DNA from: CADEDV01 sp048498035
Lineage (GTDB): Bacteria; Bacteroidota; Bacteroidia; Chitinophagales; Chitinophagaceae
Length of the DNA stretch: 64,000 bases
Direction: 5' to 3'
NCBI GenBank assembly: GCA_048498035.1
Contig: JBEHYT010000003.1
Location: 124,001-188,000, forward strand
Below the pieces are notes generated by a model. The model searched no databases. It worked only from the letters and a program-made list of their open reading frames with translations, and was not told the origin of the DNA. The translations under genes and the position numbers were made by a program. This document shows, piece by piece, positions 23,100-31,208 of this stretch (its first letter is position 1; each line of letters begins with the position of its first letter).

Positions 23100-25826
23100 A
23101 TGCAACGATTTCTATCCCGGATTACTGTTTTTGTGATCATCGCGGTTGTTTCCGTACATAGTGTGCACGCACAGGATCCGACTTCTGTTGACCCCGCCCT
23201 TAATAATTGGGGAAAAAGCCAGATTCGAAAAGAATACACCATCGCCGGCGTTTCTATCAGTGGCATCAAACACCTCGACACCAGCATCGTTATTTCTATT
23301 TCAGGCATACAGGTAGGCGATAAGTTCACCTATCCCGACAATGAAATTTTTTCCAAAGCGATTACCGCTCTCTGGCGGCAGAAATTCTTTTCCAATGTAC
23401 AGATCTACATTACGCGTATTGTAGGAGACCAGGTGTACGTGGAGATCAATGTGCAGGAACGTCCGCGCCTCGGCAATTTCAAGATCGTTGGTCCCCGTAA
23501 AACAGACATTGAAGAGCTGCAGGGCAAGATGGGACTGGTAAAACAGACGATCATCACGGAAAACATGCGCCGCAATATCATGGAAGTGGGTTCCAAATAC
23601 TACCGCGATAAAGGATACCAGAACGTGCAGGTCCGCATCGTGGAACAGGATGATCCACAATTTGCAAATTCAAAAACACTTACCATCTACATCGATAAGG
23701 GTGAGAAAGTCCGGATCAAAGACATCAATTTCTTCGGTAATGAGAATATTGACGGCATGCGCCTGAAGAAACAGATGAAAGGAACGAAGGAAAAGACACG
23801 CTTTACGTTGTTCCCGGTAACCGACAGCACGCATTTTGGTACGAAGGAAAAATACAGTTTTCACAACTACGCCAAGGATTGGGGTTTTCTTTCCATCAGC
23901 AAAACAAAACGCCTGATTGATCCCTATTTCCGTTTTAAATTATTCAGCAGCGCGAAATTCGATCCCAAAAAATTTGAAGAAGACCGCGAAAAAGTACTTG
24001 ATTATTACAACTCCCTGGGCTACCGGGATGCACAGATCCTGGATACTGCCATCTATGCCAGTAAGAAGCCGGGAGCCATGAACATTGATATCAAGGTAGA
24101 AGAAGGCCATAAATATTACTTCGGGAATATTACCTGGAAAGGAAATTCAAAATACTCCGACTCCATACTCAATTTTGTATTGGGCATCAATAAAGGGGAT
24201 GTATACAATATCGATATCCTGAACAAGCGGCTGGGCAAACAACTTGCACAGGATGGCAGCGGGGATATCAGTGGGCTGTATATGGACGATGGTTACCTGT
24301 TTTTCCAGGTAGATCCTGTAGAAACACGCGTATACAATGATACGATTGATCACGAGATCCGTATCAAGGAAGGTCCGCAGGCACGGATCAAGAACGTGAC
24401 CATTGCCGGGAATGAAAAAACAAAAGATTTCGTGATTCGCCGTGAACTGCGTACAGTTCCGGGTGAACTGTTTAGCAGAAGCGACCTGATCCGCTCACAG
24501 CGTGAGCTGGCCAACCTGCAATATTTTAACCAGGAAACAATTAACCCGGGTGTGGTTCCAAATTCAAATGACGGAACCGTGGATATCAACTGGAAACTGG
24601 AAGAAAAATCATCTGACCAATTAGAGCTTTCTGCCGGTTGGGGCGGTGGTGTTGGACTTACCGGTACGCTCGGGGTTACGTTCAATAACTTTTCGATCCG
24701 GAACATCTTTAAACGATCTGCATGGGATCCGTTGCCAATGGGTGATGGACAGAAACTGAGCCTTCGTGTGCAATCCAACGGACGTGCTTATCGTTCATAT
24801 AGTTTCTCTTTCACGGAACCATGGCTTGGAGGTAAAAAGCGGAACTCACTTACGATTGGTGTAAACAACAGTAAGTTCTCCAATGCTTTTGACCCGTATA
24901 CCGGCCAGATAGACCGGGCCAAATCCGATACCAATTACCTGAAAACAACAGGCTTTACAATTGCGCTGGGTAAACAGCTGAAATGGCCGGATGACTATTT
25001 CAACCTGACCTTCGCGTTGAACTTTACCCAGTATAAACTGCGTAACTACCCGATATTTGAAGGGCTGAGCGATGGAACTTCCAATAACATCAGCTTTAAA
25101 ATTGCGCTTCAACGTTCATCGGTATTCAACCCCATCTATCCTGTTGCGGGTTCCAACTTTATCGCCAGCGTGCAATTAACGCCGCCGTATTCACTGTTCA
25201 ACAAAGACATTGCAAAATCAAGCAATCCTTATAAGACACCGGAATACCATAAATGGCGCTTTAATGCGGAATGGTATGTTCCCATCGGCAGGGCATTGGG
25301 AGCTGATAAAAACCGCCAGTTTGTATTGAAGCTGGCTGCCAAATACGGCTTTATGGGCAGGTATAACCGCGACCTGGAATATTCTCCGTTTGAACGGTTC
25401 CAGTTGGGTGATGCAGGGCTTACCAACAACTTTGGTTTGCTGGGATATGATATCATTGCACAACGTGGCTACCCGGTATATGAATCCTCTGACCCAACGG
25501 TAAACCCGGATCAGCAAAATGCAAGCAAGTTCTTTACGATCTTTAATAAATACCAGGCAGAAATGCGCTTCCCGCTGGTTACCAACCCAAGCAGCACCAT
25601 CTATGCACTTACATTCTTTGAAGCTGCCAACGGCTGGTATAATTATAAAGATTACAATCCATTCCGGCTTCGTCGTAGCGTAGGTGTTGGTATGCGTTTC
25701 TACCTGCCGATGTTTGGTTTGCTTGGATTTGACTATGGAATCGGCCTGGATCGTATTCAGCCTGGTCAAACCGGATTTAAAGGCGCCAGCCGGTTTACCT
25801 TTATGCTGGGCGTTGAACCTGAATAA
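23100..25826 (+). CDS. bamA: Outer membrane protein assembly factor BamA
   Basis: A 908-aa Omp85 protein that inserts beta-barrel proteins into the outer membrane. It has a signal peptide (1-24) and five POTRA domains over about residues 45-480, each starting with the I-x-x-I-x-x-x-G-N pattern (for example IKDINFFGNENIDGMRLKK and IKNVTIAGNEKTKDFVIRRE). The barrel contains GWGGGVGLTGTLGVTFNNFS, and the terminal strand is RFTFMLGVEPE. Strong matches and full length make this the essential BamA. It is followed by two Skp-like chaperone genes, which supply it with substrates. Confidence 0.95.
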   Translation: MQRFLSRITVFVIIAVVSVHSVHAQDPTSVDPALNNWGKSQIRKEYTIAGVSISGIKHLDTSIVISISGIQVGDKFTYPDNEIFSKAITALWRQKFFSNVQIYITRIVGDQVYVEINVQERPRLGNFKIVGPRKTDIEELQGKMGLVKQTIITENMRRNIMEVGSKYYRDKGYQNVQVRIVEQDDPQFANSKTLTIYIDKGEKVRIKDINFFGNENIDGMRLKKQMKGTKEKTRFTLFPVTDSTHFGTKEKYSFHNYAKDWGFLSISKTKRLIDPYFRFKLFSSAKFDPKKFEEDREKVLDYYNSLGYRDAQILDTAIYASKKPGAMNIDIKVEEGHKYYFGNITWKGNSKYSDSILNFVLGINKGDVYNIDILNKRLGKQLAQDGSGDISGLYMDDGYLFFQVDPVETRVYNDTIDHEIRIKEGPQARIKNVTIAGNEKTKDFVIRRELRTVPGELFSRSDLIRSQRELANLQYFNQETINPGVVPNSNDGTVDINWKLEEKSSDQLELSAGWGGGVGLTGTLGVTFNNFSIRNIFKRSAWDPLPMGDGQKLSLRVQSNGRAYRSYSFSFTEPWLGGKKRNSLTIGVNNSKFSNAFDPYTGQIDRAKSDTNYLKTTGFTIALGKQLKWPDDYFNLTFALNFTQYKLRNYPIFEGLSDGTSNNISFKIALQRSSVFNPIYPVAGSNFIASVQLTPPYSLFNKDIAKSSNPYKTPEYHKWRFNAEWYVPIGRALGADKNRQFVLKLAAKYGFMGRYNRDLEYSPFERFQLGDAGLTNNFGLLGYDIIAQRGYPVYESSDPTVNPDQQNASKFFTIFNKYQAEMRFPLVTNPSSTIYALTFFEAANGWYNYKDYNPFRLRRSVGVGMRFYLPMFGLLGFDYGIGLDRIQPGQTGFKGASRFTFMLGVEPE

Positions 25827-25858
25827 TCAAGCATCTATATACCGCAAAACCTTTAGTT

Positions 25859-26374
25859 ATGAAAAAGATTCTTTCCCTGGTACTGGTAGCGCTGCTGGCC
25901 GCGGGAGCCACGCAGGCCCAAACACGCCTCGCGATTGTTGATACCCGCTACATCCTGGACAAGATGCCGGAATACAAAGACGCCCAGAAAGACCTGGACG
26001 ATATTGCGGCCGACTGGCAAAAGGACATCGACACTAAACAGGCAGAGCTGGACCGCATGTATAAAGACTATGACGCAGAACAGGTAATGCTGAGTGAAGA
26101 CCTCCGGAAAAAACGGGAAGCCCAGCTGGTGCAAAAGGAAAAAGAAGTTCGCGATCTTCAACGCCAACGCTTTGGTTTTGAAGGTGATTTATTTAAAAAA
26201 CGCCAGGAGCTGATCAAACCCATCCAGGATAAGGTGTATAACTCCATCCAGAAGATGGCTACCACCCGTGGATATGACCTGGTGCTGGATAAAAGTGAAG
26301 GAATTACTGTTATCTTTGCCGACCCCAAACTGGACAAAAGTGAGGATGTACTAAAAGATCTCGGGGTGCGATAA
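25859..26374 (+). CDS. OmpH/Skp-family periplasmic chaperone 1
   Basis: A 171-aa protein with signal peptide MKKILSLVLVALLAAGATQA. The mature part has the Skp pattern: a beta start RLAIVDTRYILDKMPEYKDA, a long charged coiled coil (about 40-125, with repeated QKELD-, RKKREAQLVQKEKEV-like runs), and a return RGYDLVLDKSEGITVIFADP. Skp trimers hold unfolded outer-membrane proteins on the way to BamA. It lies 32 bp after bamA and is clearly co-transcribed. Confidence 0.94.
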   Translation: MKKILSLVLVALLAAGATQAQTRLAIVDTRYILDKMPEYKDAQKDLDDIAADWQKDIDTKQAELDRMYKDYDAEQVMLSEDLRKKREAQLVQKEKEVRDLQRQRFGFEGDLFKKRQELIKPIQDKVYNSIQKMATTRGYDLVLDKSEGITVIFADPKLDKSEDVLKDLGVR

Positions 26375-26483
26375 ATTGTTAAAAAAATCGAAAGAGCAAC
26401 CACTACTAACAAAATACAATCTTTAAAACGTAAACTAAAAACCGCCCCGGATGGGTTGGGATTGAAAAGTCAAACAAACACTC

Positions 26484-27044
26484 ATGAAAAAATTGAAATT
26501 TCTTGCCGTAGCTGTTGGATTGTTGATGGCTTGCGGTGCATCCGCACAAACGAAGATCGGCTACATCCGAATAGATGACATCGTTAGCCTGATGCCGGAA
26601 CTGGCGCCTGATAAAGTGAACCTGGATACGGTAGGACAGGCTTTTGTTGCAGATTCTGTAGCACCACGCCTTCAATATGTTCAGTCAGAATACCAGCGTA
26701 AATCGCAGGAATATGCCGATACAACGAAACCCAAACAGGTTCGTGAGCAAATCTTTAAAGACCTGCTTAACCTGAAACAGGAACTGGATGGCGGAGAAAG
26801 CCTGATCCAACAAGCTTACCAGTTCAAACAAAATGAATTTTTACGCCCTTATTATGCAAAGGCTAAAAAGGCAATTGATGCGGCTGCAAAGAAAAAAGGA
26901 TATACCTACGTAATGAATACAGACGTATTCCTCGTAGCCCCGGAAACGGACGATCTTTCCCTGGCGGTACTGGCAGAATTGGGTATTAAACCACCTGCAC
27001 AACAGGCTCCCGGAACAAAACCACCGGTAAAAGTTGGCAACTAA
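26484..27044 (+). CDS. OmpH/Skp-family periplasmic chaperone 2
   Basis: A 186-aa paralogue of the preceding chaperone, with signal peptide MKKLKFLAVAVGLLMACGASA. It begins TKIGYIRIDDIVSLMPELAP, continues with a coiled coil (about 60-125), and ends KKKGYTYVMNTDVFLVAPETDD before a Pro/Lys-rich tail (QQAPGTKPPVKVGN). The cysteine near the signal peptide end (LLMACGASA) could also be read as a weak lipobox. Tandem Skp genes downstream of bamA are common in Bacteroidota and may serve different clients. Confidence 0.92.
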   Translation: MKKLKFLAVAVGLLMACGASAQTKIGYIRIDDIVSLMPELAPDKVNLDTVGQAFVADSVAPRLQYVQSEYQRKSQEYADTTKPKQVREQIFKDLLNLKQELDGGESLIQQAYQFKQNEFLRPYYAKAKKAIDAAAKKKGYTYVMNTDVFLVAPETDDLSLAVLAELGIKPPAQQAPGTKPPVKVGN

Positions 27045-27066
27045 GCTTAACGCTTCAAATAGTTTG

Positions 27067-27098
27067 GCCCCCGCATTTTTTGCGGGGGCTTTTTTTTT
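27067..27098 (+). terminator. Strong rho-independent terminator
   Basis: GCCCCCGCA-ttttt-TGCGGGGGC plus nine T; ends the bamA-ompH-ompH transcript. Confidence 0.92.
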
Positions 27099-27157
27099 AC
27101 CCAATCAAGGGTATATGCAGCGGGAATACTGTTTGTATTTTTCCTCCAAATCATGGT

Positions 27158-28981
27158 ATGAAAAAGATAGTTGTTCTTGCTGCTCTTTTACCGCTCATAA
27201 CCTTTGTTAAAGCGCAGGATCCGGTAGCTGCTGCAAACAAGTGCTATGCAGAACTCAATTATACTTGTGCCGCCGAACAATACAAGGTGGCCATTCAGCA
27301 GGGAAAATACCAGCAAAAAGATAAAGCCCTTATCCTTTTCCGGATTGGATACGCATTGGGAGCAGACCTGAAATACCAGGATGCAATCAGCTATATGCAA
27401 CAGGCCATCCAGGAAAAGCCGGGCTACGGCGATGCAACCTGGTCAATGGCCGGGTTTTATTATAGTATGGGAGACTACAGCAAAGCCAGTGAAAATTATA
27501 CTAAAGCTATCGATCTTTTCAAAGGCGTTGATAGCTCGCTGAATAAACTTTACTACTGGCGCGGCATGGTAAAAAGTGCGCAGTACGACGAGGAAGGCGC
27601 ATTGGCTGATTTTAAACAGGCTATTTCCATTGATTCCACGCAGGAAATTGTGCTGGCTGCCGCCGCCGATGTAGCCAACCGACTGGAAGAATACGACGAA
27701 TCGTTGAAATTAATCGGGCAGGCCATCCGCCACGCCGGCACCGACAGCCTGCTGCTAACGGATGATTATTACTTCATGGGACTTAATTATTTTTCCCTGA
27801 AGCAATATGACAATGCGATAAAAGCATACCGCAGCAGCTTGCGATATATGTCCGACAATGAGCAAAGTTTTTGGGGAATTGGGGATGCATCCTACAGCCT
27901 GAAAAAATGGGCCGACGCAGCATCCGCCTACAGTAGTGCACTTCCGTTTTATAAGGGCGATACTACGTCGATGATTGAATTGTACCGCTTTCGCGGTAAA
28001 TCGTACCTGAATCTCCGCGATTATGCAAAAGCAGATGCAGACTTTGCCCGCCTGCTGGCACTTGATCCCAAAGGGGGCACCGGGTATTGGGAACAGGCCT
28101 CCCTGTTAATGCAGCAAAAGAAATATAAAGAAGCGCTTGTTAAATACAACACAGCTATTGACCGGTTTCAAAATGTAAATACCTCGCTGGATGATCTCTA
28201 TTATTTCCGTGGCTATTGTTATTTACAACTGAAAGATACGGCGCATGCAAAGAGCGATTTTCTGCAATCCCTTAAATTAAATTCCGGACTGCGCGATCCC
28301 AATGTGGAAATGGGAAATATCTCTTTTTACAATGGCCAGTTCCAGGAGGCGAAACGGTATTTTGATAAAGGAGTACCCGGTTTTTCTACCGACTCTGCCC
28401 GTATGTCTGCCATTTATTTTCGGAAAGGCCTTACCTCTGTTCTCCTCAATGCAAATGGAGGAACTGAAGACCTGCTTACAAGCTTGAAATATGATTCAAC
28501 AAACAAGTATACGCACCTCTATCTTGGAGAGGTTTATTTTTATGGAAAACAATACGGTGACGCAGAGCGGGAAATGACCAAAAGCCTTTCTCTTTTCAAG
28601 GCTGATAAAGACAGTATCCCGAAAATATATGCATACCGCGGCGCGGTTTATTCTGCTAATGGCCAGTATGAAAAAGCGCTGGCAGATTATGAGCAGGCCA
28701 GCAAACTGGCGCCACGGGAAATTGATTACCTGGTTGGAATTGGCCGCTTGGCATTTGAGACAAAGTCGTACCAAAAAGTCATCAACGCATTTACAAAAGC
28801 GATTGCGCTTTACAAACCCGATCAAAAAGGTGAGCAGGCCTTTGCCTATTATGGGCGCGGCAGGGCTTACTTTGAATTGAAAAACAAGCCGAAGGCGAAA
28901 CCGGATTTTGCCAAAGCGCTGGAGCTGGTACCTACTTATACTGAAGCTAAAACATGGCTGGATAAGTGTAATCAACCCTGA
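27158..28981 (+). CDS. Exported tetratricopeptide-repeat protein
   Basis: A 607-aa protein with signal peptide (MKKIVVLAALLPLITFVKA) and about a dozen TPR units covering nearly the whole mature chain. Examples are the A-x-x-x-Y-x-x-A-I-x-x-x-P motifs in YQDAISYMQQAIQEKPGYG, YDNAIKAYRSSLRY and YEKALADYEQASKLAP. TPR arrays are protein-binding scaffolds; no enzymatic domain is seen. The ATG at 27158 was chosen because it opens the signal peptide; the longer frame from 27080 starts inside the upstream terminator. It is inserted between the chaperone genes and murI. The partner is unknown. Confidence 0.85.
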   Translation: MKKIVVLAALLPLITFVKAQDPVAAANKCYAELNYTCAAEQYKVAIQQGKYQQKDKALILFRIGYALGADLKYQDAISYMQQAIQEKPGYGDATWSMAGFYYSMGDYSKASENYTKAIDLFKGVDSSLNKLYYWRGMVKSAQYDEEGALADFKQAISIDSTQEIVLAAAADVANRLEEYDESLKLIGQAIRHAGTDSLLLTDDYYFMGLNYFSLKQYDNAIKAYRSSLRYMSDNEQSFWGIGDASYSLKKWADAASAYSSALPFYKGDTTSMIELYRFRGKSYLNLRDYAKADADFARLLALDPKGGTGYWEQASLLMQQKKYKEALVKYNTAIDRFQNVNTSLDDLYYFRGYCYLQLKDTAHAKSDFLQSLKLNSGLRDPNVEMGNISFYNGQFQEAKRYFDKGVPGFSTDSARMSAIYFRKGLTSVLLNANGGTEDLLTSLKYDSTNKYTHLYLGEVYFYGKQYGDAEREMTKSLSLFKADKDSIPKIYAYRGAVYSANGQYEKALADYEQASKLAPREIDYLVGIGRLAFETKSYQKVINAFTKAIALYKPDQKGEQAFAYYGRGRAYFELKNKPKAKPDFAKALELVPTYTEAKTWLDKCNQP

Positions 28982-29000
28982 TTGGTATGCTGCATCCCCG

Positions 29001-29008
29001 TATTTTTG
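29001..29008 (+). promoter_or_regulatory. -7 box TATTTTTG, 4 nt before murI ATG
   Basis: TATTTTTG-tggt-ATG. If the transcription start lies the usual few bases after the box, the mRNA would begin at or next to the AUG. Confidence 0.5.
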
Positions 29009-29012
29009 TGGT

Positions 29013-29852
29013 ATGCAGCAAGGACCCATAGGCGTTTTTGATTCCGGCCTTGGCGGATTGACGGTGTTGAAATCGTTGATCACGGAACTTCCGGAATATG
29101 ATTACCTGTACCTGGGTGATAATGCCCGCGCTCCCTACGGTAACCGGTCGTTTGAAACGGTGTACGAGTACACGCTGCAATGTGTGCAGTGGTTTTTTGA
29201 AAAAGGGTGCTCACTTGTTATCCTTGCGTGCAATACTGCTTCCGCAAAAGCACTAAGAACCATTCAGCAAACTGATCTGCCCCGCCTTGCGCCGGAAAAA
29301 CGCGTGCTGGGTGTTATTCGCCCCACCACTGAAATAATCGGCAATTACTCAGAAACCGGGCATATAGGCGTGATGGCAACCAATGGTACTGTTGCATCCG
29401 GTTCTTACCCTCTTGAAATATCAAAATTCTTTCCCTACCTGCAGGTACACCAGGAAGCTTGCCCGATGTGGGTGCCGTTGGTAGAGAATAATGAACATCA
29501 TGGTCACGGCGCTGATTTCTTTGTAAAAAAATACCTGCATTCCATTTTTGAAAAAGGGCCAACTATTGATGTGTTGTTGCTGGCCTGCACACACTATCCA
29601 TTGTTGAAGGAAAAAATTGAGGAATACCTGCCCGTGGGAGTAAAGCTGGTTTCGCAAGGCGAAATAGTGGCGCAAAGCCTGGCCGATTACCTGCGGCGGC
29701 ATCCTGAAATGGCAACTGCCTGCAGCAAGGGCGGCGGAAGAGCTTTTTTCACTACAGACTCACCGGTAGACTTTGATAACCAGGCCAGTATATTTTTTGG
29801 AGAAAAGGTATTTTCCGGGCAGGCGGCGGTAGAACATTATTCTAAAAAATAG
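29013..29852 (+). CDS. murI: Glutamate racemase
   Basis: A 279-aa enzyme producing D-glutamate for peptidoglycan. Both catalytic cysteines are visible: LACNTASAKALR (Cys73) and LLACTHYPLL (Cys near 190), with the N-terminal GVFDSGLGGLTVL (Asp10) and GDNARAPYG. The ATG at 29013 is required to start five residues before GVFDSG, as in other MurI proteins; the longer frame from 28908 would overlap the TPR gene. The C-terminus has an extension after residue 235 (TDSPVDFDNQASIFFG) seen in Bacteroidota. Confidence 0.95.
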   Translation: MQQGPIGVFDSGLGGLTVLKSLITELPEYDYLYLGDNARAPYGNRSFETVYEYTLQCVQWFFEKGCSLVILACNTASAKALRTIQQTDLPRLAPEKRVLGVIRPTTEIIGNYSETGHIGVMATNGTVASGSYPLEISKFFPYLQVHQEACPMWVPLVENNEHHGHGADFFVKKYLHSIFEKGPTIDVLLLACTHYPLLKEKIEEYLPVGVKLVSQGEIVAQSLADYLRRHPEMATACSKGGGRAFFTTDSPVDFDNQASIFFGEKVFSGQAAVEHYSKK

Positions 29853-29922
29853 ATTGATTCTCAGCTGATTGAGATCATACGACATTTATCCTGAAATCCT
29901 TCCTGCATCGCTTTTTTTTGCG

Positions 29923-29930
29923 TACCTTTG
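29923..29930 (+). promoter_or_regulatory. -7 box TACCTTTG upstream of rpmH
   Basis: TACCTTTG, about 120 nt before the rpmH start, leaving a long 5' leader with no obvious riboswitch. The -33 TTG is not evident. Confidence 0.45.
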
Positions 29931-30049
29931 CCGTCCTTTCACAAACGGCGGGTGTGGTGATCTGCCGGGTGACTTGAAACCAGGTCCGTTCTCCCGGGCC
30001 ATATTTCAACAAGAAGATTGCCGCTGGCGATTTTTTAAAAAGGAAAAAA

Positions 30050-30205
30050 ATGAAACGTACATTTCAACCGCATCGGAAACGTCGCAAAACCGTTCATGGT
30101 TTTCGCAAACGCATGGCAACTGCAAACGGTCGCAAAGTACTGGCCAGCCGTCGTGCTAAAGGCCGTAAAAAGCTGTCTGTTTCTGACGAGAGCCGTCTGA
30201 AGTAA
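30050..30205 (+). CDS. rpmH: 50S ribosomal protein bL34
   Basis: A 51-aa, strongly basic protein: MKRTFQPHRKRRKTVHGFR, then KRMATANGRKVLASRRAKGR and a C-terminal KKLSVSDESRLK. It matches bL34 over its entire length, including the invariant KRTFQP start and GR-x-V-L-x-x-R-R-x-K-G-R. A purine-rich AAAAAGGAAAAAA directly precedes the ATG. bL34 is a late-assembling component of the large subunit. In many bacteria it is adjacent to rnpA; here about 3.2 kb separate them. Confidence 0.97.
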   Translation: MKRTFQPHRKRRKTVHGFRKRMATANGRKVLASRRAKGRKKLSVSDESRLK

Positions 30206-30241
30206 TCTATTCTGCCACGGGCAGATTGAATAATTTACTTA

Positions 30242-30266
30242 ACCCCTGCTTCGGCAGGGGTTTTTT
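30242..30266 (+). terminator. Rho-independent terminator of rpmH
   Basis: CCCCTGC-ttcg-GCAGGGG followed by TTTTTT, 37 nt after the rpmH stop. Confidence 0.9.
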
Positions 30267-30622
30267 GTTGATCATGCTTACTCTTCTAAATTGATAATCA
30301 CTTGTGTCTGGGGAAAATTTTAGCAGAGATTACTGAACAGGCATCTGTCTTTGCATGAGGCTTTTTTGCCTCCGCGGCCGGAATCCAATTCTGTAATTCG
30401 GCATTGAATACTTAGGGCGGAATCATCGTTTCCTTATCTGCTCACTTTCAGTTATTCATTTTTATCTACATAGTCATCAGCGCCCCATCCTTGAAAATTC
30501 ATGTTTTTGCATGAGTAACCTGACGACCAGGGACGGCTATTTTTATAACGTCGATACAGGTAGTTGAAATGATTGGTTGAAACAATTGCATTTCATCGCC
30601 TGTGGCGTAAAAAAAATAGCGT
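30267..30622. other. Non-coding gap with repeat fragment
   Basis: About 350 bp between the rpmH terminator and the next gene. The first third is copy B of the 77-bp dispersed repeat (30305-30381). The rest shows no promoter box of good quality, no RNA gene and no convincing open frame. The TGTCC-type terminal inverted repeat that bounds copy A on its right has no counterpart here, so this looks like a truncated remnant. Confidence 0.55.
30305..30381 (+). repeat. 77-bp dispersed repeat, copy B
   Basis: Ungapped match to 2367-2443 with 21-bp conserved blocks at both ends (TGTCTGGGGAAAATTTTAGC... and ...TTTTTTGCCTCCGCGGCCGG) and a diverged 35-bp centre. The right block has a perfect GAGGC-TTTTTT-GCCTC dyad (30358-30373). 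Confidence 0.7.
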
Positions 30623-31150
30623 ATGAAAGCACTTTTTTCCCTGCTACTGGTAACTATGATTGTTACTGTTGGCCATGCACAGGAGGGACGTCCTGTTGTT
30701 CCCCCACCCAAAAATACAATTCCAACAAAGCGGCCAACGCTGCCCCCGGCAACCAACAAGCCAATTGAGCCCATACTGATCAACTCTTTGCCCAATGTGC
30801 TTATTGCCAATAGCTGGAATCTCACCCGCTGGTGGACAACCGGCAACATTGGTCATTCCACTAGCTGCCCGGGGTTTAAATTCCTGGCGGGCGGCGTTAT
30901 AAACTGTAATTGCTATGTAGCCGATGCAAAAGCATTTATGCAAAACGGTGTTTATTCCATCCGGGGAAACAATGTTTCCATTACTGTGAAAAAAGACAAC
31001 AACATTGTGTTTAGCTGTAGCCTGGTGTACAACAGTGCAAACAGAACATTAACAGGCACGTACACACTGCAGGTGTTTGCGATACCGGATCCGCCGCAGG
31101 GTTATATGCCCGGCGCCACGAGTGGCGATATGAAACTGGAAATCCAGTAA
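30623..31150 (+). CDS. Secreted protein of unknown function (175 aa)
   Basis: A 175-aa protein with a signal peptide (MKALFSLLLVTMIVTVGHA), then a proline-rich linker (about 22-48; PPPKNTIPTKRPTLPPATNK). A compact C-terminal beta domain follows with four cysteines (STSCPGF, VINCNCYV, IVFSCSL). The domain is Asn/Gly/aromatic-rich, like a small extracellular lipocalin- or lectin-size unit. I recognise no family. It precedes the TPR/glycine-rich gene by 58 bp and probably forms a two-gene unit with it, inserted between rpmH and rnpA. Confidence 0.7.
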   Translation: MKALFSLLLVTMIVTVGHAQEGRPVVPPPKNTIPTKRPTLPPATNKPIEPILINSLPNVLIANSWNLTRWWTTGNIGHSTSCPGFKFLAGGVINCNCYVADAKAFMQNGVYSIRGNNVSITVKKDNNIVFSCSLVYNSANRTLTGTYTLQVFAIPDPPQGYMPGATSGDMKLEIQ

Positions 31151-31208
31151 ATGCTGCCTGCGGCATAAATAGTTGCGATAATTCTGCTTTTATTTTAATA
31201 CCCACATC

